NCBI RefSeq assembly: GCF_003605645.1
Contig: NZ_QVMU01000005.1
Coordinates: 62,001-126,000, forward strand
Length of the DNA: 64,000 bases
From: Vibrio sinensis
GTDB lineage: Bacteria; Pseudomonadota; Gammaproteobacteria; Enterobacterales; Vibrionaceae
Direction: 5' to 3'
The notes under the pieces were generated by a model that was given only the letters and a program-made list of their open reading frames with translations, was not told where the DNA came from and made no database searches. The first letter of the stretch is position 1, and the number at the start of each line of letters is the position of its first letter. Positions 57,821 to 64,000 of this stretch are shown here, in pieces. The position numbers and the translations under genes were made by a program.

Positions 57821-58546
57821 CTATATGCGAGGTATCACCTGATAGGCACAGCGTCTTTGTCTTTTCTTTTGAGCTTGATCTGGGTTTTTATTTTGGTCTT
57901 GGTTTTGCGCTTGGTTTTGATGCAGATATGGACGTAGATCGTCATGTTCATATTCATGTTCATGTCGTTGAAGAATATGCTCTACTCTTTTGACATCCCC
58001 TAAGCCACTCAATAATTCACGAAATATCGATAATTCTGATTGGCAAAGACTCGGCGTTCGGCTTGCCGCTTTACATATCGGGCAATGGTTTTCAATAATC
58101 AAGAAACCGGTCTCGGTAACCAACAATTCCGCCATGTAGCCATCAGCTTCTCGCAATGCCACCAGCTTTGCCAATTTTTCTTGTAAAGAAGCAAAAGGTT
58201 CGAGCTGTACGCGATAGTTGTGAAAAGTTTTCTGTTCTCTATCACTTAGGATGCGCTCAACCCCTGATGGACCATAAACACTTTCAACTGAATCAAGCAA
58301 TTGAACAATAAGATCACCATGGTGATCGGAAAACTGTGCGTGCCCTTTGGCCGTAAGTGACCAATAACGAGTTGGTCGCCCTATTTTGACTCGAACATCT
58401 TCAAAGCGCAGTAAATCTTCATTCTCTAAGCTTTGTAAATGTTGACGAGCGCCCATGGTCGTCATATCCAGTTGATCGGCCAACTGTTTAGCCGTGATCG
58501 CCCCACCACGTTTAATGGTTTGTAGTATCCTGTCACTGGTTTTCAT
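57821..58546 (-). CDS. Winged-helix regulator with four conserved cysteines (COG2345/SufR-like)
   Basis: 241 residues. An N-terminal DeoR/ArsR-type helix-turn-helix (about 4-65; GGAITAKQLADQLDMTTMGARQHLQSLE), a helical middle, and a cysteine-bearing C-terminal domain with C155-PI-C158, C168 and C233. In cyanobacterial SufR, which shares this layout, the cysteines hold an iron-sulfur cluster. The target genes are unknown. Between residues about 203 and 231 there is an Asn/Gln-rich insertion made of 12-bp repeats, just before the conserved RRCAYQV end, so the last cysteine has been displaced from the rest. Confidence 0.82.
   Translation of the reverse strand: MKTSDRILQTIKRGGAITAKQLADQLDMTTMGARQHLQSLENEDLLRFEDVRVKIGRPTRYWSLTAKGHAQFSDHHGDLIVQLLDSVESVYGPSGVERILSDREQKTFHNYRVQLEPFASLQEKLAKLVALREADGYMAELLVTETGFLIIENHCPICKAASRTPSLCQSELSIFRELLSGLGDVKRVEHILQRHEHEYEHDDLRPYLHQNQAQNQDQNKNPDQAQKKRQRRCAYQVIPRI
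57858..57917 (-). repeat. 12-bp Asn/Gln-coding array inside the four-cysteine regulator gene
   Basis: On the minus strand the units AACCAAGCGCAA, AACCAAGACCAA, AATAAAAACCCA and GATCAAGCTCAA encode NQAQ-NQDQ-NKNP-DQAQ. The same unit type occurs in the beta-CASP gene at about 62885-62945. Confidence 0.8.
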
Positions 58547-58676
58547 GCACGCTTCTCCAATCCAGAATAGTGAGGTAACGGGTTAATTTGACTCAAACGC
58601 TTTATGCCAACGCAACCAAATGTACACCTACACCGAATGTTACTAAACTGGCTCCATTGACAAAATAACGCATTCA

Positions 58677-59696
58677 TTACGCTGAACGCAGTGATATTTC
58701 ACCACCAATAAAGGCTTCTATTTTTGATTCCGTTTGCTGTTCTTCAACTGAAGTCTCTATCAAAATAGCCCCTTGCTCATTGATGCCCCGAGCAATACCG
58801 ACCACTTCACGAGGCCCCATAATCAGTTTAATTGGGCGACCTAAATAGTTGTCTAAGCGATTCCAGCGTTCAACAAAACCCGCCATACCATTGAGTTCAT
58901 ACTGCTCTAACGTGGTTTTGAGTGTATTAATTAACGTAATCGCCAGCTCATTGCGATCAAGCGCAAAGTCAGTCGCAGACTCGAGCGTCGAATCAGCAAT
59001 CACATCACTTAAAGAAGCCCATGGTTGAGTGATTCCTTGCGTAGCCGGAGACATTTGTAAGTTCATCCCCGTACCAATCACTAAATTCGCAGCGCCACCC
59101 GCTTGGCCAGACATTTCAACCAAAATACCGGCCAGTTTGCGATCTTGAAAATAAAGATCATTGGGCCATTTAAGTTTAACGCCATTAACACCGAGTTGCT
59201 CCAGCGCTTCGACAATGGCAACGCCAACCACTAAACTCAAACCCATCGCCGCTGCCATGCCCGCATCTAAACGCCAAAACATCGAAAGGTATAGGTTTGA
59301 ACCAAAAGGTGATACCCATTCACGTCCTCGACGACCTCGCCCTTTCGATTGATACTCAGCTAAACAGACTGCGCCAGATTCAAGTTGATGGACCTTATCC
59401 AGCAAATGCTGGTTGGTTGATTCAATAATTGGAATTAACTCAATAGGAGTACTTAACCCTGATGCTCGTTTTTGTTGATCGAGTATAGCCTCATCTAACA
59501 GCTGCAAAGGTTGTGCTAGTTGATAGCCTTTCCCCTGAACACGGAAAATATCAACACCCCACAATTGAATCCCTTGAATATGCTTACTGACCGCCGCTCG
59601 TGAAATACCGAACTGTTCACCTAATTCTTCACCAGAATGAAAGCCACCTAACGACAAGTTTTTTAGAATCGCTAATTTAACCGAATGATCTTTCAT
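58677..59696 (-). CDS. birA: Bifunctional biotin ligase / biotin operon repressor
   Basis: Makes biotinyl-AMP, biotinylates acetyl-CoA carboxylase and, as the adenylate-bound dimer, represses bio genes. The 339-residue protein has an N-terminal winged helix (about 5-60; SGEELGEQFGISRAAVSKHIQ), the biotin-binding GRGRRGREWVSPFGSNLYLS and KWPNDLYFQDRKLAGILVEM. The ATG overlaps the murB stop (ATGA), the usual murB-birA coupling. The DNA-binding domain is intact, so it should act as a regulator too. Confidence 0.96.
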   Translation of the reverse strand: MKDHSVKLAILKNLSLGGFHSGEELGEQFGISRAAVSKHIQGIQLWGVDIFRVQGKGYQLAQPLQLLDEAILDQQKRASGLSTPIELIPIIESTNQHLLDKVHQLESGAVCLAEYQSKGRGRRGREWVSPFGSNLYLSMFWRLDAGMAAAMGLSLVVGVAIVEALEQLGVNGVKLKWPNDLYFQDRKLAGILVEMSGQAGGAANLVIGTGMNLQMSPATQGITQPWASLSDVIADSTLESATDFALDRNELAITLINTLKTTLEQYELNGMAGFVERWNRLDNYLGRPIKLIMGPREVVGIARGINEQGAILIETSVEEQQTESKIEAFIGGEISLRSA

Positions 59697-60736
59697 TCCT
59701 GCTCTCCTATCAGATTCTCTAAACAGGTTTCTTGAGTAGCGTCCATAAAACGCACTTCATGTTCAAGTTGAATACCATATCGCTCAAGCACGGTTTGGCT
59801 TACATGGGCAGCTAACTGCACCACATCATTGGCAGTGGCATGATCTTTATTAACAATCACCAAGGCTTGATTCGGATGCACTTGAGCGCCACCTATCATG
59901 TAACCTTTTAAGCCACATTGATCGATTAACCAGCCAGCCGCCACTTTGTATCCCTCTTCTACTGGGTAAACCACCGCGTTGGGGTATTGCTGGATTAATT
60001 GCTGATATGTCGCTGCATCAATAACCGGGTTTTTAAAGAAGCTACCAGCGTTGCCGCTGATAGCTGGATCAGGTAGCTTTTCCATACGGATTTGGCAGAC
60101 ACGTTGAAAAATTTGCTGCGCCGTAGCGCCGTTAGCAAACTCTTTCAACGGGCCATATTCCACTTTAGGCAGCCACGAGGTTGCTAATTTTAGCCCGACC
60201 GCGACGATCACTACTTTTTGATAGAGCTGGTGCTTAAAGATGGAGTCTCGGTAACCAAATTGACACGCTTGCGCTGACATTCTTTCAACTTGGAATGTAT
60301 CTAAATGGAGTACATCCACATATTCACAGATATCTTTAAATTCGACACCATACGCGCCAATATTTTGAATCGGCGCAGAACCCGCACAGCCGGGAATCAA
60401 CGCTAAGTTTTCGATACCCCAGTAACCTTTTTCAACACACCAAGCCACCAGCGATGGCCAATCTTCCCCAGCAGAAATATGCAGATGCCATGCATCCATC
60501 GATTGAGTCACTTGTTTACCCATCAAGCGATTGAGCACCACCACGCCTTGATAAGGCTGCGTAAAGAGCATATTACTGCCTTTACCGAGTACGAGTTTAG
60601 GCATAGCGGCCCATTGCGGCGCTTGGTACACCTCAATCAACTCTTCAATAGAATTGACTGCCACTAACTGTTGGCAAGTCTGTTCAATAGCAAAGGTATG
60701 ATGGCAACGAAGATTAGCGTTCAAGATAGATTGCAT
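59693..60736 (-). CDS. murB: UDP-N-acetylenolpyruvoylglucosamine reductase
   Basis: FAD enzyme that reduces the enolpyruvyl group to make UDP-N-acetylmuramic acid. 347 residues of the type I (E. coli-like) class, with FAD-binding LVLGKGSNMLFTQPYQGVVVLN, the GCAGSAPIQNIGAYGVE segment, YRDSIFKH and the catalytic Ser in SGNAGSFFKNPV. It overlaps birA by four bases and is divergent from the GNAT gene. Confidence 0.97.
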   Translation of the reverse strand: MQSILNANLRCHHTFAIEQTCQQLVAVNSIEELIEVYQAPQWAAMPKLVLGKGSNMLFTQPYQGVVVLNRLMGKQVTQSMDAWHLHISAGEDWPSLVAWCVEKGYWGIENLALIPGCAGSAPIQNIGAYGVEFKDICEYVDVLHLDTFQVERMSAQACQFGYRDSIFKHQLYQKVVIVAVGLKLATSWLPKVEYGPLKEFANGATAQQIFQRVCQIRMEKLPDPAISGNAGSFFKNPVIDAATYQQLIQQYPNAVVYPVEEGYKVAAGWLIDQCGLKGYMIGGAQVHPNQALVIVNKDHATANDVVQLAAHVSQTVLERYGIQLEHEVRFMDATQETCLENLIGEQE

Positions 60737-60807
60737 GCTGATAATTGTACTTACTGTGTGGGATGATTAAACTGCCCCTATTCTACATAGATATAAGCAA
60801 AGTGAGA

Positions 60808-61254
60808 ATGAACCAACTAACAATTGAGGTTTTAGACCCAATTAAGCTTCCTCTGGTTACAAGGCTCTATAAAGCCCACTACCCATCCGGTAAGGCGAAA
60901 AGTAATGAACTGACCATTGTTGGCTATATTGAACAATCGCTTTCCGCGGTGGTGCGATTTCGCCCCATTGAAGAGTTTCGATTACTGACGGGCATGTTAG
61001 TGATACCTCAATACCGTGAACAAGGGGTTGGTCACCAATTAATGAACTACTGCCAACAGCATACCCTCACAAGCAAAGATTACTGTTTTGCTTACTCACA
61101 TTTGGAATTATTTTACCAACAACACGGTTTTACAACGATTCCTGCGAGTACACTTCCTAATAGCCTTAAATTACTTTATAACCGATACTCGCATAGTGGA
61201 AAGCGTCTTACACCCATGCACTATTCAGGTGCTCTAGATGATACCGAAAGCTAG
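60808..61254 (+). CDS. GNAT-family acetyltransferase
   Basis: 148 residues from the ATG at 60808 (MNQLTIEVLDPIKL); the frame opens 21 codons earlier. The acetyl-CoA-binding core is recognisable as LTGMLVIPQYREQGVGHQLM (VIPQYREQGVG being the Q/RxxGxG/A loop), followed by the ELFYQQHGF motif. The substrate is unknown. The ribosome binding site is weak for every candidate start. It stands between divergent murB and pssA. Confidence 0.82.
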   Translation: MNQLTIEVLDPIKLPLVTRLYKAHYPSGKAKSNELTIVGYIEQSLSAVVRFRPIEEFRLLTGMLVIPQYREQGVGHQLMNYCQQHTLTSKDYCFAYSHLELFYQQHGFTTIPASTLPNSLKLLYNRYSHSGKRLTPMHYSGALDDTES

Positions 61255-61427
61255 CTCGAGACGACTTGAAGTCAAACGAATTGAAGTAAAACGAAAACAA
61301 CTTTAAGCGGCTTGGGTGTATGCCAAGATGCGCAATAACTTAACCCATAACTAGTAAAGACTTGTCGAGTTTTGCTAAACTCCGCGATCTTATAAATAAT
61401 TGGGACTACCGAGGTAAATCACCCAGC

Positions 61428-62768
61428 ATGATGATCAATAAGAACTTGTTTGAACAACTGCCAACATTAGCGCAGGATCCCGCTCAATTTGAAACGCTAT
61501 TTGCAGCGAGAGACTTCAGAACTCGTCTGATCCAAGCTATCCGTGAAGCAAGCAAACGCATCTACCTTGTTGCTCTCTATTTAGAAGATGATGAAGCTGG
61601 GCGTGAAATTCTGACCGAGCTTTATGAAGCCAAGCAACGCAACCCAGGTTTAGACATCAATGTCTGTGTCGACTGGCACCGTGCACAGCGTGGTTTGATT
61701 GGCGTAGCGCCAACTGAAACCAATGCGGCAATGTACAGCGCATTTGCAGAGAAATATGAACATAAATTCCCTGTGTATGGGGTTCCAGTTCGTGGCAGAG
61801 AAGTCTTTGGCGTACTGCATCTAAAAGGCTTCATTATTGATGACCAAGTGATTTACAGTGGTGCTAGCTTAAATAACATTTACCTCAACTATAAAGACCG
61901 TTACCGCTTTGACCGCTACCATGTCATCACCAATCCAGCTCTTGCTGACAGCATGGTGAACTTTGTTCAACAAGAGATGATTGAACACCCTGCGGTTAAT
62001 AATCTGGCTTGCCTATCAAAGCCAGAAACCAAAGAGATCAAAGCTACCATTCGCCAACTGAGAAGCTCGCTAGCAAAAGCTGCGTATCAGTTTGAACCTC
62101 AAGAAGTGAACGCGAATCAAGTGGCAATCACTCCATTGGTCGGCGTGGGCAAAAAGCGCAACAAACTCAATCAGTGCATCAACCAGCTTTTAGCCATGGC
62201 TCAAGATGAAATTTTCATCTGCACCCCTTATTTCAACTTCCCGCGCAGCGTAGCAAAGGAAGTAAAAAAAGCGCTTAAACGCGGTGTAAAAGTGCACATT
62301 GTGGTTGGTGACAAAACCGCGAACGATTTTTACATTCCGCCAGAGCAAGCATTCAAAACCATTGGTGGCTTGCCTTACCTGTACGAACGTAATCTACGTC
62401 AATTTGCCAAAGCGAATGAAGCCAACATTGCCAGCCGTAAGCTTTCTATTCACTTGTGGAAACACGAAGAAAACAGCTTCCACCTTAAAGGTATTTGGGT
62501 TGATAAACGTTACATGTTGATCACGGGTAATAACCTCAACCCACGCGCTTGGAAACTAGATTTAGAAAATGCGTTGCTAATTCAAGATCACTACCACCAC
62601 TTAACTGAGCAGTTCGATCAAGAAGTGGCGAACATTCTTCAGCACACTCAACTAGTCTGTACTTACCGACAAATTGAAAAGTTTGAGTGCTACCCAGATG
62701 CAGTACAAAAACTGATGAAGAAAGTAACACGAGTGAAAGCGGACCGCGTACTAAAACAGATTTTGTGA
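61428..62768 (+). CDS. pssA: CDP-diacylglycerol-serine O-phosphatidyltransferase
   Basis: Makes phosphatidylserine, precursor of phosphatidylethanolamine. Phospholipase D-fold enzyme with two HKD motifs: HLKGFIIDDQVIYSGASLN and HLKGIWVDKRYMLITGNNLNPRAW. Sequence similarity to E. coli PssA runs to the C-terminal RIxxDRxLxxIL-type end. The frame opens with a TTG at 61362 (468 residues), but I prefer the ATG at 61428, giving 446 residues, close to the 451 of E. coli; neither has a strong ribosome binding site. No N-terminal membrane anchor, fitting a peripheral enzyme. Confidence 0.95.
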   Translation: MMINKNLFEQLPTLAQDPAQFETLFAARDFRTRLIQAIREASKRIYLVALYLEDDEAGREILTELYEAKQRNPGLDINVCVDWHRAQRGLIGVAPTETNAAMYSAFAEKYEHKFPVYGVPVRGREVFGVLHLKGFIIDDQVIYSGASLNNIYLNYKDRYRFDRYHVITNPALADSMVNFVQQEMIEHPAVNNLACLSKPETKEIKATIRQLRSSLAKAAYQFEPQEVNANQVAITPLVGVGKKRNKLNQCINQLLAMAQDEIFICTPYFNFPRSVAKEVKKALKRGVKVHIVVGDKTANDFYIPPEQAFKTIGGLPYLYERNLRQFAKANEANIASRKLSIHLWKHEENSFHLKGIWVDKRYMLITGNNLNPRAWKLDLENALLIQDHYHHLTEQFDQEVANILQHTQLVCTYRQIEKFECYPDAVQKLMKKVTRVKADRVLKQIL

Positions 62769-62799
62769 TCTGCATAAGAAGCAGTCCCTGAAAAAGCAA

Positions 62800-64000
62800 T
62801 TAACGAATAATCTCGACTAAATCCTGTAAGCCCTGAGACGCATCGTCTTGGGGCTTTCTTTTAGTACCCAGATCTTGTTTTTCTTGTTGCCGAGCCTGGT
62901 TGAAATCTTGGTTGCGATCTTGATTACGTGCTTGATTGCGTTCTTGGTGGTGATAGAGCTGAGTTAAGGTTTGATAGAGCTCTTGTTTCGCCTCTTCTTC
63001 CCCATGAATAAGATGAATTTGCTTAGGTTTACGCTCGATGCCCTCGATAAAGCGAAGTAAATCAGCTTTATCGGCATGAGCACTGTAGCCTGATAGCGTA
63101 TGTATTTGGCTATTGACCGTTACCCATTCATCATCAATTTCAACCGTTTCTGCACCGGATTGGATCTGACGGCCTAATGTACCTTGGGCTTGATAGCCAG
63201 CAAAAATCACATCACTACGTTTATCAGGTAATAATGCTTTGAGATAATCCATCACTCGGCCACCCTCACACATCCCCGAGGCTGCGACAACAATCGCCGC
63301 TTCACCTGTCGACGCCAGTCGATTCACGATGGCGCGGTGATCGCGATAGCTATCAACGACGATGCACTGTTTAAATGCCAAAGGATGGCGATGAGCCTGT
63401 AACCGTTGCTTGGCCTCTTTGCCCCACAGTTTTTTATAACGACGATACGACTTGGTCACTTTCTTCGCCATGGGCGAATCAAGAATAATGGGAATATGCT
63501 GAGTAATTTGCGCTTTGTGGATGAGTTGTTCGATATCAAACAACAGTTCTTGAGTTCGACCGACACTAAACGCAGGAATGATGATTACCCCACCATCACG
63601 TAAAGAACGCTGAATGACAGCCATTAGCCGCTCACCACGCTCAGCCACACTTTGATGAGTTTTATCGCCATAGGTAGATTCGATAAACAAGTAATCGGCT
63701 CTTGGTGGGGAAACTGGATCAGGAATCAGCGGCGTATTCATTGGCCCGAGATCACCAGAAAACACCACGATTTCGTTGTTCGGTAGTTTTACCTCAACAT
63801 AAGCTGAGCCCAATATGTGCCCCGCTGGGTTAAAACGCACTAACAAGGCTTCCTTAGATGCTTCCCGCTTTTTGTCATTTCTTTTACTACTCTTACTCGA
63901 CTTGCTGGAAATTCGAAACCACTGGTTATAATCAACCGGTTTCATGCGCCGACGAAGTAATTCCAACACTCGATTACGCTGCCCTTGGTTTAAACCTAAC
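62800..64000 (-). CDS. Beta-CASP metallo-beta-lactamase RNA-processing-type protein, C-terminal part (runs off the window)
   Basis: The open frame continues past 64000, so the N-terminus with the HxHxDH metal motif is missing. The visible part has FNPAGHILGSAYVE, FSGDLGP, the beta-CASP domain (IIIPAFSVGRTQELLFDIEQL; ASGMCEGGRVMDYL), the QAQGTLGRQI segment and the late SGYSAHADKADLL and HLIHGEEEAKQEL motifs. Relatives cut RNA (CPSF/RNase J-like). In the C-terminal tail an Asn/Gln run (RNQARNQDRNQDFNQARQQ) is encoded by 12-bp repeats like those in the four-cysteine regulator. A Ser/Lys-rich insert (SSKSSKSSKRNDKK) lies earlier. Confidence 0.9.
   Translation of the reverse strand, partial: LGLNQGQRNRVLELLRRRMKPVDYNQWFRISSKSSKSSKRNDKKREASKEALLVRFNPAGHILGSAYVEVKLPNNEIVVFSGDLGPMNTPLIPDPVSPPRADYLFIESTYGDKTHQSVAERGERLMAVIQRSLRDGGVIIIPAFSVGRTQELLFDIEQLIHKAQITQHIPIILDSPMAKKVTKSYRRYKKLWGKEAKQRLQAHRHPLAFKQCIVVDSYRDHRAIVNRLASTGEAAIVVAASGMCEGGRVMDYLKALLPDKRSDVIFAGYQAQGTLGRQIQSGAETVEIDDEWVTVNSQIHTLSGYSAHADKADLLRFIEGIERKPKQIHLIHGEEEAKQELYQTLTQLYHHQERNQARNQDRNQDFNQARQQEKQDLGTKRKPQDDASQGLQDLVEIIR
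62885..62945 (-). repeat. 12-bp Asn/Gln-coding array inside the beta-CASP gene
   Basis: On the minus strand AATCAAGCACGT, AATCAAGATCGC, AACCAAGATTTC and AACCAGGCTCGG follow in 12-base register. The consensus AAYCARGMYCNN is shared with the array at 57858-57917. Confidence 0.82.

Overview
The window is ordinary core chromosome of a Vibrio, almost certainly the larger chromosome. The genus call rests mainly on aphA (the PadR-family low-cell-density quorum regulator), supported by a peroxiredoxin-glutaredoxin hybrid next to oxyR, a complete pilMNOPQ cluster between mrcA and aroK, and gene orders shared with other gammaproteobacteria (dam-damX-aroB-aroK, divergent argCBGH/argE, secB-gpsA-cysE, epmA/frdABCD, priA-cytR-ftsN-hslVU, metJ/metBL-metF, birA-murB). 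Coding is dense. I see no rRNA, tRNA, insertion sequence, integrase, prophage, CRISPR or toxin-antitoxin module.

Layout. 1-8.5 kb (minus): dam (cut by the window edge), damX, aroB, aroK, then the type IV pilus assembly genes pilQ-P-O-N-M. 8.6-15.4 kb: mrcA (PBP1A), oxyR, the divergent Prx-Grx gene with an OxyR box, a dihydrolipoamide-dehydrogenase-like flavoprotein with a cysteine-rich tail, a RidA protein and a small cysteine-containing membrane protein. 15.7-21.8 kb: argH-argG-argB-argC facing argE across an ArgR operator, with an ERIC-like element between argC and argB. 22.1-31.6 kb: ppc, aphA with a long leader, cysE-gpsA-secB-rhodanese, a DHH phosphoesterase and epmA. 32-42.4 kb: frdABCD, hslVU with a heat-shock promoter, ftsN, cytR, priA, rpmE. 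42.8-51.4 kb: malic enzyme, metJ, metBL, metF, zapB, glpX. 51.6-64 kb: a diguanylate cyclase, groESL with a heat-shock promoter, a Wzz-like protein, a DUF3135-like protein, a four-cysteine regulator, birA-murB, a GNAT enzyme, pssA and a beta-CASP metallo-beta-lactamase protein cut by the window edge.

Regulatory DNA is unusually readable: OxyR, ArgR, MetJ, CRP/FNR, two PurR/LacI-type boxes, two sigma-32 promoters and many intrinsic terminators can be pointed to base by base. Several gene starts were moved to internal codons on the basis of ribosome binding sites and homologue numbering; these are stated per entry.

The least explained signal is a tendency to short, degenerate tandem arrays (units of 7, 12, 15-16, 18-20 bp) between genes and inside them: four 18-bp units make the PilP signal peptide, and two unrelated proteins (the COG2345-type regulator and the beta-CASP protein) carry the same 12-bp Asn-Gln array. 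I found no convincing undescribed multigene system; the best leads are these arrays, the cysteine-tailed flavoprotein beside Prx-Grx, and the aphA leader.
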